This document shows positions 54,859 to 63,107 of a stretch of 64,000 bases of DNA, piece after piece. The stretch is taken from the NCBI RefSeq assembly GCF_900455735.1, contig NZ_UAUI01000003.1, forward strand, positions 62,001 through 126,000. Direction: 5' to 3'. This stretch comes from Rhodococcus wratislaviensis (GTDB lineage: Bacteria > Actinomycetota > Actinomycetes > Mycobacteriales > Mycobacteriaceae). The translations under genes were made by a program, and so were the position numbers. Numbering within the stretch: position 1 is the first letter of the stretch; every line of letters starts with the position of its first letter. Under the pieces are notes generated by a model. The model had not been told where the DNA came from and searched no databases. It saw nothing but the letters and a program-made list of their open reading frames with translations.

Positions 54859-55389
54859 GTGGCACTGGGAACCGGGTACTCGCAGCAGAACTGCAACCTC
54901 GCTCGCGCCCTCGAGGTGGTGGGTGAGCGGTGGACGATGCTCGTGCTGCGCGACTGTTTCTACGGCGTCCGCCGCTTCAGCGATCTGCTCGCCCACCTCG
55001 ACATCTCCCGCGCCGTCCTCACTGATCGGCTGACCGCTCTCGTCGAGGCCGGAGTGCTCGTCCGGGTCGCAGACGGCGGTCATCCCGAATACGAACTCAC
55101 CGAGGCCGGAAAAGCTCTGTGGCCGAGCATCTATGCGCTCTCGCAATGGGGTGAGCAGTACGTGTCGCCCGGCAGCTACCCGGGCCGCGTGTTCTCGCAC
55201 GCGGAGTGCGGAACGCAACTCGATCGTTTCGGGCAATGCCCCGACTGCGGCACGATCCCGGGCCCCGAGGACCTGGTGGTCGCGCCGGGACCGGGGGAGG
55301 CAGTCCATCCCCGCAGCGATGCCGTCGCCGTGGCTCTGCGTGCACCCCGCCGGATGCTCACTCCGCTGCGTCCGCGCGGTGACGCCTGA
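54859..55389 (+). CDS. HxlR-family winged-helix regulator with extra cysteines
   Basis: 176 residues. The HxlR core runs from CNLARALEVVGERWTMLVLRD (split here by family position: Cys12 and Cys33) through FSDLLAHLDISRAVLTDRL to YELTEAGKALWP. HxlR proteins are dimers and many sense electrophiles or redox state through Cys. The C-terminal extension of about 70 residues has AECGTQ and GQCPDCG, three cysteines that could bind zinc or sense oxidants. The GTG at 54859 is favoured over 54853 because TAGCAT lies six bases before it. The divergent MFS gene is the likely target. Confidence 0.88.
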   Translation: MALGTGYSQQNCNLARALEVVGERWTMLVLRDCFYGVRRFSDLLAHLDISRAVLTDRLTALVEAGVLVRVADGGHPEYELTEAGKALWPSIYALSQWGEQYVSPGSYPGRVFSHAECGTQLDRFGQCPDCGTIPGPEDLVVAPGPGEAVHPRSDAVAVALRAPRRMLTPLRPRGDA

Positions 55390-55401
55390 TCGGCGCGACC
55401 C

Positions 55402-56259
55402 TTACGCCGCGACGCGCAGAGGCGGTTCGAACGTCGCCCGCACCTGCAGCCACTGGGCGAGGATCTGGCATCCGGTGAGCCCGCTCGCATCGAGTGGTTC
55501 GCTGGCGTACGCGACGTGCCGCCCGCCCCGTGCGTTGACGACGCGCACACCGCGCCAGACGAGGCGCGGCGGAAGGTAGCCGAGCACCTCGATCGCCGCG
55601 GTCCGCAGGCGGCGCAGGTCGGTGCGCCACTGCCGAGGGCTGACACGTGTCTTGGTCGCGTTCTGGAAGCTGTTGTTGCGGATCAGTTCCCACGTCTGCG
55701 CAAGCCACGTCCGCATCGCGCGAAACGACATCCACCGGGTGAGGTCCGCGATGTCGCGCACATAGCTGTCTTCGCTGGCATTGCAGATCATGTCGTCCGG
55801 GTGCGCGATCCACTGCACCGGCACCGAGTCCGGGATCGGGGCGCCGTCGCCCGCGACACCGCGCCCGCGGCAGCCCGGTACCACCCCCGCGGGCTGCTCG
55901 GGGTCGGAGACCAGACCCACCGCGGAGAGGTTGTCGGCGCGCAGGGCCCCGGTGGCGATCTGCCCGAGCACCTCACGGATCACGGTGCATCCCTGCGAGT
56001 ACCCGATCAGCATGACCGGTCCGGGAGCGTCCTCCATGGCGTCGATCAAGCGGCGGACGCCGACCTCGGTGCTCTGCCGGTAACTCAGTCCGCCCGCCGC
56101 GACCGGCCCGTACGACGCCGGATAGCCGACCCACCGCGACGCGAACCGGTCGTCGAGGGCGTCGGTGACGTCACGCAACAGTCCGGTGACGTGGCGTCGG
56201 TGGTCGTCGGGGTGGGACTCTCCGGTGCCACCGACAGCGAGAACGGTCACCTGGGACAT
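55402..56259 (-). CDS. Alpha/beta hydrolase, PE-PPE/cutinase-like
   Basis: About 285 residues. MSQVTVLAVGGTGESH opens the fold. The nucleophile elbow is GYSQG in MLIGYSQGCTVIREVL, near residue 94. WIAHPDDMICN supplies the probable Asp, and GGRHVAYASE the His. This arrangement resembles PE-PPE-domain esterases, actinobacterial cutinases and phage LysB-type mycolyl esterases. No signal peptide is visible, so an intracellular or non-classically located esterase is implied. GGGAG lies only two bases before this ATG; the ATG at 56271 is possible. It converges on the HxlR gene. Confidence 0.7.
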   Translation of the reverse strand: MSQVTVLAVGGTGESHPDDHRRHVTGLLRDVTDALDDRFASRWVGYPASYGPVAAGGLSYRQSTEVGVRRLIDAMEDAPGPVMLIGYSQGCTVIREVLGQIATGALRADNLSAVGLVSDPEQPAGVVPGCRGRGVAGDGAPIPDSVPVQWIAHPDDMICNASEDSYVRDIADLTRWMSFRAMRTWLAQTWELIRNNSFQNATKTRVSPRQWRTDLRRLRTAAIEVLGYLPPRLVWRGVRVVNARGGRHVAYASEPLDASGLTGCQILAQWLQVRATFEPPLRVAA

Positions 56260-56338
56260 GGCTCCCATCATGCCGACCGCGAATCAGGATCCGTTCGGTC
56301 GACCCTGAGAAGTTCCTGGCAATCGGACGCCGTGGGTG

Positions 56339-56743
56339 TCACCCGATCGCCAGCGCGATCAGGGCCACCAGCGGGGGCACGCTCTGTGACAGTGCGCCGA
56401 CGACGCCGTCGCCGCGCTGTCGGCTGAGTGCCATGCGGTCCGACACGGCCAGGGCGATGCCCGCCAGGAACATGAAGAGGCAGGTGTAGACGACGAGGGT
56501 GCGACCCGGAGTGTCGTGGCCCGCCCACCACAGGATGACGCCGGCGATGGCGCCGGAACCGAGGAACAGGTTGTAGAAACCGACGTTGAACGCCCACAGA
56601 TGGGCGGCGGGCACGTCGCCGCTCGGGATCCGGAAGATGCCCTCGTGTACCGACGGCCTGCGGAACAGGAACGATTCCCACACGAACGCCAGCAGGTGCA
56701 CGCCTGCGGCGATCAGTGTGGCGATCTGCGCGACGATGATCAC
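56339..56743 (-). CDS. DUF1304 membrane protein
   Basis: 134 residues with four membrane helices: IIVAQIATLIAAGVHLLAFV, AFNVGFYNLFLGSGAIAGVI, LVVYTCLFMFLAGIALAVSD and SVPPLVALIALAIG. WESFLFRRP and NVGFYNLFL fit the DUF1304 family, small inner-membrane proteins of unknown function. The GTG start overlaps the stop of the cupin gene (GTGA), so the two are coupled. Confidence 0.85.
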   Translation of the reverse strand: MIIVAQIATLIAAGVHLLAFVWESFLFRRPSVHEGIFRIPSGDVPAAHLWAFNVGFYNLFLGSGAIAGVILWWAGHDTPGRTLVVYTCLFMFLAGIALAVSDRMALSRQRGDGVVGALSQSVPPLVALIALAIG

Positions 56744-57207
56744 GGCGCACCTGCCCCGGTCGCGAGTTCGACGCCGTACCGGTCGGTGACCTCGTGCAGC
56801 AGCCGGTCCATTTCCTCCGGCGAGTACCTGCCACGGCCGACCGCGTCGAGGTCACCGAAGAAGCCGCTGTTGGACGCCCCGGCGGTGACGAGGAGGAAGT
56901 CGGCGGACTCGGAGAGGACCGTGAACGTATTCATCGTTCCCGCCTCGATGGCGATGGTTTCCCCGGCCTCGAGCTCGTATCCGGTGTCTCCGGCCTGGAC
57001 GAGAATCCGGCCGCGCAGCACGTGGTAGGACTTCGACCACGGCTCGGCGTGCAGCGGGCCGTCCGGTGCGTACCGGGACGCTTCGACGAGGAAGACTTCG
57101 TACGCCCGGCCGGCGTGATCGCCACCGACCAGGACCGTGATGTCGGCGTCCGGTGCGGTGAGGTGCCTGCCGTCGCCTGCTCTGATGACGTGAACGTGGG
57201 TGGACAT
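56740..57207 (-). CDS. Cupin-domain protein
   Basis: 155 residues from the ATG at 57207. A single beta-barrel with PLHAEPWSKSYHVLRGRILV (metal-binding cupin motif 1 with His and Glu) and a motif 2 region EAGETIAIEAGTMNTFTVL in which the usual His is replaced. The C-terminal helix ends near VTDRYGVEL. It may bind a small ligand, but no reaction can be assigned. Coupled to the DUF1304 gene and divergent from a LuxR-type regulator, which may control it. Confidence 0.75.
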   Translation of the reverse strand: MSTHVHVIRAGDGRHLTAPDADITVLVGGDHAGRAYEVFLVEASRYAPDGPLHAEPWSKSYHVLRGRILVQAGDTGYELEAGETIAIEAGTMNTFTVLSESADFLLVTAGASNSGFFGDLDAVGRGRYSPEEMDRLLHEVTDRYGVELATGAGAP

Positions 57208-57239
57208 ACTGCGACGGTAGAACCGGCGCACCTCGCTGC

Positions 57240-57261
57240 CCATCCCCGGAATCTGGGATGG
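57240..57261. promoter_or_regulatory. Dyad between the cupin and LuxR-type genes
   Basis: CCATCCC and GGGATGG form perfect 7-bp arms around CGGAATCT, 33 bp upstream of each start codon, a natural site for the divergent LuxR-type regulator. Confidence 0.5.
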
Positions 57262-57293
57262 TGGTGTGCCTGTGACCAGCGCATACTGTGTGC

Positions 57294-58337
57294 ATGCTGG
57301 AGGTCCGGGCGGAAAAGCTGCGCCGGGAGGTGCTTGCGGTCGCGGGATCGGGTGCCGGTGTCACGCAGCTGCACGAGCGCGCCATCGAACTGGTCGGTGA
57401 GACAGTGCGCAGCGACCTGACGTGCTGGGCGATGCTCGACCCGGAGACACTCGCGATCAGTTCGATGACCAGCGGGCGCAGCCGGATACCGCAGCAGTAC
57501 GAGCCGCTGCTCGCCGAATCCGAGTACAACGGCGATGATCCGGGCACGTTCGCCGAACTCGCCCGCAGTGGCCGAACCGTCGCGCGGGCCTCGGACCTAC
57601 CCGCGGACGACGTGGCGCACAGCATCCGTCACGGCGCGGTGTGGGCGCCGCTGGGGCTCGGCAGCGAGGTCCGCCTCGTGTTCCGCGTCGACGGCGTGTG
57701 CTGGGGCGCAGCAGGATTCGTGCGGTCCGGACCGGATTTCACCGACCGTGAGCTCGAGTTCCTCACGCTCGTGGCCCCCGGCCTGGCGGTCGCGACACGG
57801 GCCGCGTCCGTGCACGCCCCGGCGATCTCCGGTGGCGGTGACCAGGGTCCGGCGGTGGTGCTGACCGATGCCGCCGGCGATCCGGTTGCCCTCACGGCCG
57901 CTGCCCGCGGTTGGCAGGATCGCTTCGACGCGGTGGCCCCGGGCAGGCTTACCGTCGTGTTGCGGGCCGCCACGTTCGGGGCGCGGTCGAGCGGTTCGGG
58001 GATCTTCAAGGCGCGTGTCCGCGATGCGGAGGGAGGCTGGATTCTGGTGCGCGCCACGGCCCTGATCGGCGGCGACGAACCGCAGACGGTGGTCACCCTC
58101 GAACCCGCGGTCGGCGGCGAGCTCACGGGACTGCTGCTCGCGGCGTATGCGGTGACCGCACGCGAGCGTGACGTGTGTGCCGACGTGATGGCCGGCTACG
58201 CGACGTCCGAGATCGCGGACCGCCGCGGCATCACGGTGAACACCGTCCAGGACCACCTGAAATCGGTGTACGCGAAGGCCGGGGTCCGCAGCCGCGCGGA
58301 ACTCGCCGCGCGGCTGCGGACCGGTCGCGAGCACTAG
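57294..58337 (+). CDS. LuxR-family regulator with N-terminal sensory region
   Basis: 347 residues. The C-terminal LuxR-type helix-turn-helix lies at about 285-345: LTARERDVCADVMAGYATSE has the usual pattern, followed by ITVNTVQDHLKSVYAKAGVRSRAELAARL. The N-terminal about 190 residues look GAF-like (LHERAIELVGETVRSDLTCW). No phosphoacceptor domain is present, so it should sense a ligand directly. It is divergent from the cupin-DUF1304 pair with a dyad between. The GTG at 57288 is an alternative start. Confidence 0.82.
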   Translation: MLEVRAEKLRREVLAVAGSGAGVTQLHERAIELVGETVRSDLTCWAMLDPETLAISSMTSGRSRIPQQYEPLLAESEYNGDDPGTFAELARSGRTVARASDLPADDVAHSIRHGAVWAPLGLGSEVRLVFRVDGVCWGAAGFVRSGPDFTDRELEFLTLVAPGLAVATRAASVHAPAISGGGDQGPAVVLTDAAGDPVALTAAARGWQDRFDAVAPGRLTVVLRAATFGARSSGSGIFKARVRDAEGGWILVRATALIGGDEPQTVVTLEPAVGGELTGLLLAAYAVTARERDVCADVMAGYATSEIADRRGITVNTVQDHLKSVYAKAGVRSRAELAARLRTGREH

Positions 58338-58361
58338 CGGCGGCTCACGAAGCGTTCAGTG

Positions 58362-60389
58362 TCAGCGCGGTTCGGGCCGCTCCTGGTAGCACTTGAAACT
58401 CAGTGCGAGACGGCCACGCCCGTGTGTCATCGAGCGCAGGGCGACCGGATAGTCGGTGACCTCGCTCGTCGGCACCGACGCGATCACGGTGATCTCGCCG
58501 TCCCCTGCCGGTTCGGTGCCCTCGATCTGGCCGCGCCGCCGTCCGAGATCCGCCATCACGTCACCTTGGAGCGCCGACGGCACCGTGACCTCGACGTGGT
58601 CGACGGGTTCGAGGACGAGAGTGCCCACCTTGTCGATGGCCGCACGGAGGGCGAGTGCCCCCGCCATCCGGAAGCTGAAATCGTCGGAGTCGACCGAGTG
58701 ATGTTTGCCGTCGAGAACGGTGGCCCGCAGGTCGACGAGCGGAAATCCGTGCCGGCCTCCGCGTCCCATCGATTCGGCGATTCCCTTGCCGACGGCGGGA
58801 ATGAGGGACTTGGGTATCACGCCACCGCGGGTCTCGTCGACGAACTCGTAGCCCTCGTCCCGGGGGAGCGGCTCGAAGCGGACGGTCGCCACCCCGAACT
58901 GGCCGTGGCCGCCGCTCTGCTTCTTGTGGCGGCCCTCCGTCTCCACGGTGCCGAGCAGCGTCTCGCGGTAGGCGATCTTGACCGGTTCGGTCTGGAGGGT
59001 GATGCCGTACCGCCGCTTCAATCGGGTCAGCGCCACCTGCACGTGCACGTCGCCGGCGCCCCGGACCACCGTCTGATGGGTTTCGCTGTCGCGGGTCACC
59101 TCCAGCGTCGGGTCGTCGCTGACGAGCTCCGCCAGGGCGGTCGCCAGTTTGTCCTCGTCGCCCGCGCTCTCGGCGGCCACGGCAATTCCGTAGACGGGAC
59201 GCCGGTGCACGATCGGGGGCACGGTGAGGGACGAGCCGATCGGCGCGAGGGTGTCGCCCGTCGAGACGTCGGTCAGCTTGATGGCGCCGACGATGTCGCC
59301 CGCCTCCGCGGTGTCGATCGCGGTGTGTTTGCTGCCGAGGACGCGAAGGAGGTTGTGCAGGCGCTCCTTCGCACCGGTGCGCTGGTTGACGAGGATGTCG
59401 TCGGCATGCACGGTGCCGGAGAGGATCTTCAACAGCGCCACCTGACCGACGTATTCGTCGGTCTGCGTCTTGAAGACGTACGCGAGCGGGTCTCCGGACG
59501 GATCGCACCGCACCTCCGCGACCCCGTCGCCGACGACCTCGATGCCGGGGACCTCCGACGGTGCGGGCGCGATCCGGCACACGAAGTCGAGCAACCGGTC
59601 GACGGCGATCGCATCGACGGCCGACCCGCACAGCACCGGCCACAGCGAGCCCGCGGCGAAACCCGCGCGGAGGGCGTGCTCGAGTTCGGCCACGGAGATG
59701 TCCTCCCCGTCGAGATACTTCGAGAGCAGGTCGTCCTCGATCTCGACCACGTCCTCCACGAGATGCTCGTGCTGTTCGTGCTCGCGGTCGGCGATGTCGG
59801 CGGGCAGTTCGTCGCTCGTGTTCGCGGACCCGCTGTCGTAGAGGATGACGTGCTCGGTGAGGAGATCGGCGACCCCGGTGAACGCCGACGCTTCGCCGAC
59901 GGGCAGGTCGACCGGCTCGACTCCGGACCCGAAATGGTCGCGGATCCCGGCCAGGACGACATCGAACGACGCCCGCTCCTTGTCCATCTTGTTCACGAAC
60001 AGGATGCGCGGGATGGATCGCTCGCCGGCCACCTGCCACAGCAACTCGTCGTTCACCTGCAGACCGCTGACTCCGTCGATCACGAACACGGCGACGTCCG
60101 CGACCCGGAGCGCGGTCATCGCGTCGCCGACGAAATCGGCGTAGCCCGGCGGGTCGAGGAGATTGATCCGGTAGTCGCCCCACGAGAAGGAGGCCAGGCC
60201 GAGCGTCAGCGACTGGGTTCGGTCGTGTTCCTCCGGCTGGGTGTCGAGCACGGTGTTACCGCTCTCGACGCGTCCGGGCCGGGTGACGACACCGGCGCGG
60301 AACAGCATCGCCTCCGCGAGCGTCGTCTTCCCGTTACCCTGATGTCCCACCAGAGCGATATTGCGGATCAGATCCGTCTCGGTCGTCAC
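58362..60389 (-). CDS. fusA2: Elongation factor G-like GTPase (EF-G2)
   Basis: 675 residues. G1 GHQGNGKTT at 15-23, G3 DPPGYADF and G4 NKMD in ILFVNKMDKERA. Domain II has QTDEYVGQVALLKILSGTV. Domain IV contains KKQSGGHGQFG, and domain V ends near TSEVTDYPVALRSMTHGRG. The first loop has GNGK where true EF-G has AHID-like surroundings, and no second copy of canonical fusA is near, so this is the paralogue found in mycobacteria (Rv0120c). Role unsettled: it may not support normal translocation. GGGGG lies five bases before the GTG. It is divergent from the SRPBCC gene. Confidence 0.9.
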   Translation of the reverse strand: MTTETDLIRNIALVGHQGNGKTTLAEAMLFRAGVVTRPGRVESGNTVLDTQPEEHDRTQSLTLGLASFSWGDYRINLLDPPGYADFVGDAMTALRVADVAVFVIDGVSGLQVNDELLWQVAGERSIPRILFVNKMDKERASFDVVLAGIRDHFGSGVEPVDLPVGEASAFTGVADLLTEHVILYDSGSANTSDELPADIADREHEQHEHLVEDVVEIEDDLLSKYLDGEDISVAELEHALRAGFAAGSLWPVLCGSAVDAIAVDRLLDFVCRIAPAPSEVPGIEVVGDGVAEVRCDPSGDPLAYVFKTQTDEYVGQVALLKILSGTVHADDILVNQRTGAKERLHNLLRVLGSKHTAIDTAEAGDIVGAIKLTDVSTGDTLAPIGSSLTVPPIVHRRPVYGIAVAAESAGDEDKLATALAELVSDDPTLEVTRDSETHQTVVRGAGDVHVQVALTRLKRRYGITLQTEPVKIAYRETLLGTVETEGRHKKQSGGHGQFGVATVRFEPLPRDEGYEFVDETRGGVIPKSLIPAVGKGIAESMGRGGRHGFPLVDLRATVLDGKHHSVDSDDFSFRMAGALALRAAIDKVGTLVLEPVDHVEVTVPSALQGDVMADLGRRRGQIEGTEPAGDGEITVIASVPTSEVTDYPVALRSMTHGRGRLALSFKCYQERPEPR

Positions 60390-60467
60390 TGCTACCCCCA
60401 CCACAGCACTGTCGTTGGGTCGCTCCCGACGATACCGCGCGCGCGACCGCCGGCGAGGCGTTATCTT

Positions 60468-60483
60468 CCACCTGGACAGGTGG
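60468..60483. promoter_or_regulatory. CCACCTG/CAGGTGG dyad upstream of the SRPBCC gene
   Basis: Perfect 7-bp arms around GA, 44 bp before the SRPBCC start, between two divergent genes. Confidence 0.35.
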
Positions 60484-60527
60484 GCGCGACCTCGTTCCAC
60501 CACACCCGCTACCGAATGGAGACCGGC

Positions 60528-60998
60528 ATGGCCTCGGACGACTTCCTCGTCGAACGTTCCACCGTCATCGATGCGAGCCCCGACGTCGTTCAGCCGCTTC
60601 TCGACAACTTCCGGCAGTGGCAGTCGTGGTCGCCGTGGGAGAACGTCGATCCCGATTTGAAGCGCACGTACTCCGGCCCGGAGTCGGGCGTCGGCGCCGC
60701 CTACGCCTGGGAGGGCAATCGCAAGGCGGGGGCGGGGTCGATGGTGATCACCGAGTCGGTGCCCGGTTCGAAGGTCGTGCTCGACCTGAAGTTCCTCAAA
60801 CCGTTCAAGGCCGACAACGTCACGACGTTCCTCCTCGAGCCGAACAGCGCCGGGACCACCGTCCGCTGGCAGATGACCGGCAAGACCAACCGTTTCTTCA
60901 AGATCGTGGGAGTCCTCTTCCCGATGGACAAGATGGTGGGCAAGGACTTCGAGAAGGGGCTCGCGCAGCTGAAGGCGACGGCCGAGCAGCGTCAGTAG
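60528..60998 (+). CDS. SRPBCC (polyketide cyclase/START-like) protein
   Basis: 156 residues. Starts MASDDFLVERSTVIDASPDV as in polyketide cyclase-2 members, with FRQWQSWSPWENVDPDLKRT and TTVRWQMTGKTNRFFKIVG. The fold has a deep hydrophobic pocket, so it probably binds a lipid or aromatic ligand. GGAG lies six bases before the ATG. The end overlaps the PhoD gene by seven bases on the opposite strand. Function unknown. Confidence 0.85.
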   Translation: MASDDFLVERSTVIDASPDVVQPLLDNFRQWQSWSPWENVDPDLKRTYSGPESGVGAAYAWEGNRKAGAGSMVITESVPGSKVVLDLKFLKPFKADNVTTFLLEPNSAGTTVRWQMTGKTNRFFKIVGVLFPMDKMVGKDFEKGLAQLKATAEQRQ

Positions 60999-62647
60999 TC
61001 GTTTCCCGTCGTCAACTCGAGGTCGGTCATGGTCTTGAAGCGGGGCGTGCCGTCGCTGTCGTTGCGTGCCTGTTCCATCACGAGGCGGGCGGCCCGTCCG
61101 TTCAGGTGGAGCGTCGCGACCTGGTCGCCGAAGAACGGTCCGGCGACCTTCGACCAGTCGATGGGGACGGGTGGCACCCGCGACACCCGGCCGAGGATGA
61201 AACGCACGGTCCGCTCGGTGGCGCGCCGCCACGAGATCCGGAACGTCACTTTCATGGCGGCCGGAACGTAGTTGTGCAGGGGTGAGCACGTCAGCTGGTA
61301 CACCAGTGACTGCAGCTTCTCGGCGTAGTGCGCCTGCGCGACGTAGGCGTGGTGGACGTCGCCGGACAGCACCGAGATGGTGGACGGCGCCCGGCCGGCC
61401 GGGCCGGCCTTGCGGCCTGCGCCGACCTCGGCGAAGAGGCGGGCCAGCCGGTCGAACGAGTCACGGAACGCCGCCCAGTGCTCGAGGTCCGCACCCCGCC
61501 GGATCTTCTCCGCCACGGCCGCCACCCGCGGGCCGCGGGACCCGGCGGCGAGCCGTTCGTCCCAGGACTCGAGGTCGTGAAGGGCGCGAGGCAGCAGCCA
61601 CGGTAGTGACGTCCCGACGAGCAGGTGGTCGTAGTCGCCCTCGGTCTGATGTTCGATCCACGCGAATTCGGGGTCGGACACCATCTCGCGGCGACCGCCG
61701 GAGAGGATGCGACCGCACCGCGAGTCGATGACGAGCAGCCTCGCGGCCCCGAGGTCCCGGCGATACGACCATTGCATGCCCTTGGCCCCGTCCGCTTCCT
61801 CGTCGGCGGCCGACGCGAACTCGCGGAGCATCGGCTCGACGTCGCCGCCGTGCTTCCGAACGCGTTGGTACAGTTCGTTTTCGGCGAGGTGGCTCGGCGC
61901 CAGGTTCCCGAGGTGCTGGTAGACCCAGTACGAGGACAGCGCGCCGACGATGCGCTCCTCCCACCACGACGTGGCCTCGATTTCGGCGCGCCAGGACTCG
62001 GAGGTGTTCCAGTCGTCCCGGACGTCGTGGTCGTCGAAGATCATCGACGTCGGCACCGTCGACATCAGCCAGCGCACCTGAGGGTCCGTCCACGATTCGG
62101 CGTAGAGCCAGGTGTACTCCTCGAAATTGCGCACCTGCGGCCCCGGTGGTTCGTTCACGTCGTGGATCTCGGCGACCCGGGCCTCGGTCTCCGGGGAGAG
62201 TTCGTCGGCGTACACCTGATCCCCGAGCAGCAGCAGGGCGTCGGGCCACTGGTCCGGCGACTGTTCGGCCATCCGCACCGCATACGCGTCCAGGGCGTCG
62301 GCGCCGAGGTGCCGGTTGCCCTCCGTCGTGGACATCGTGGCGAACCGGCACGACCCGAACGTGAGGACGAGCGTGTCGTCGTCCTCCCGGAGCGTGCGGA
62401 TCACCGACGGGACGGCACTCGGTAACGGCCACACCGGGCGGCCGTCGAGGGTTACCTCGTACGGGGTGGTCGACCCGGGCTCCAGACCCTCCACGACGAC
62501 GAGTGCATAGTGGTGACCCGACACGTTCCACGTGCGTTCCTCGTGGCCGAGGACCCGGACGGTGCACGCCTCCGACGTCTCGACCCACACCGTCGCGTCG
62601 CTCGTGCCGACATGTCTCAGCAGTGGCCCCAGAATCAGCTCCGCCAT
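60992..62647 (-). CDS. PhoD-like alkaline phosphatase family protein
   Basis: 551 residues. An N-terminal fibronectin-like part (ATVWVETSEACTVRVLGHEE) and the PhoD metallophosphatase: FGSCRF, LLLLGDQVYADE, MIFDDHDVRDDWN and later SGDVHHAYV. These supply the metal ligands of the PhoD phosphodiesterase/phosphatase family. Most PhoD proteins are Tat-exported, but this one shows no twin-arginine signal from the ATG at 62647 (AGGA seven bases upstream), so it may act inside. Substrate unknown. Confidence 0.85.
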   Translation of the reverse strand: MAELILGPLLRHVGTSDATVWVETSEACTVRVLGHEERTWNVSGHHYALVVVEGLEPGSTTPYEVTLDGRPVWPLPSAVPSVIRTLREDDDTLVLTFGSCRFATMSTTEGNRHLGADALDAYAVRMAEQSPDQWPDALLLLGDQVYADELSPETEARVAEIHDVNEPPGPQVRNFEEYTWLYAESWTDPQVRWLMSTVPTSMIFDDHDVRDDWNTSESWRAEIEATSWWEERIVGALSSYWVYQHLGNLAPSHLAENELYQRVRKHGGDVEPMLREFASAADEEADGAKGMQWSYRRDLGAARLLVIDSRCGRILSGGRREMVSDPEFAWIEHQTEGDYDHLLVGTSLPWLLPRALHDLESWDERLAAGSRGPRVAAVAEKIRRGADLEHWAAFRDSFDRLARLFAEVGAGRKAGPAGRAPSTISVLSGDVHHAYVAQAHYAEKLQSLVYQLTCSPLHNYVPAAMKVTFRISWRRATERTVRFILGRVSRVPPVPIDWSKVAGPFFGDQVATLHLNGRAARLVMEQARNDSDGTPRFKTMTDLELTTGNDY

Positions 62648-62758
62648 GACGTCATCCTGCCGATGTTCGTTCCATGCAGTCAGCTTACGGACGTCGGCGT
62701 CGGCGAGGGCGCGACATCCGAAGATGCTTGTCGGACAGTATGTGTCGGCGGGTGCCGG

Positions 62759-62764
62759 TAGCCT
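62759..62764 (+). promoter_or_regulatory. -10 element of a leaderless DUF4287 promoter
   Basis: TAGCCT is followed by seven bases and then the ATG, with no ribosome binding site. Confidence 0.55.
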
Positions 62765-62771
62765 GTCGCGC

Positions 62772-62984
62772 ATGGCTGAACCAGTGAAGGGGCCCGCGTC
62801 CTATTTCCCGTCGATCGAGGAGAAGTACGGTCGGCCGATCAGTGAATGGCAGACGCTCATCCGGGCGTCCGAGCTGACCAAGCACATGGAATTGGTGAGC
62901 TGGCTGAAGTCCGAGCACGGCCTCGGGCACGGCCACGCCAACGCGTTGGTCGCGTACACCCTGAAGGAGGACGCCGCCGGCTGA
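62772..62984 (+). CDS. DUF4287 protein
   Basis: 70 residues: MAEPVKGPASYFPSIEEKYG, then ISEWQTLIRASELTKHMELV and WLKSEHGLGHGHANALVAYT. This matches the short DUF4287 family, helical cytosolic proteins of unknown role, common in soil actinobacteria. The ATG at 62772 probably starts a leaderless transcript. Downstream 120 bases lead to htpG with no clear terminator. Confidence 0.8.
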   Translation: MAEPVKGPASYFPSIEEKYGRPISEWQTLIRASELTKHMELVSWLKSEHGLGHGHANALVAYTLKEDAAG

Positions 62985-63107
62985 CCGTCTCGGCACGGGT
63001 GCGGCGGGATCCTGACCTCTCGCCGCGATGAATCCGGTATTCGGCCGCGGGCTATCATTCCGACGACGAATCTGGTGTCGAGGGTTCTGCTGTCGAAGGG
63101 AATCGAA

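Noticed and set aside
62636..62647. ATGACGTCAT palindrome at the PhoD start
   Set aside because: Made of the start codon and ribosome binding region; too short to claim as an operator.
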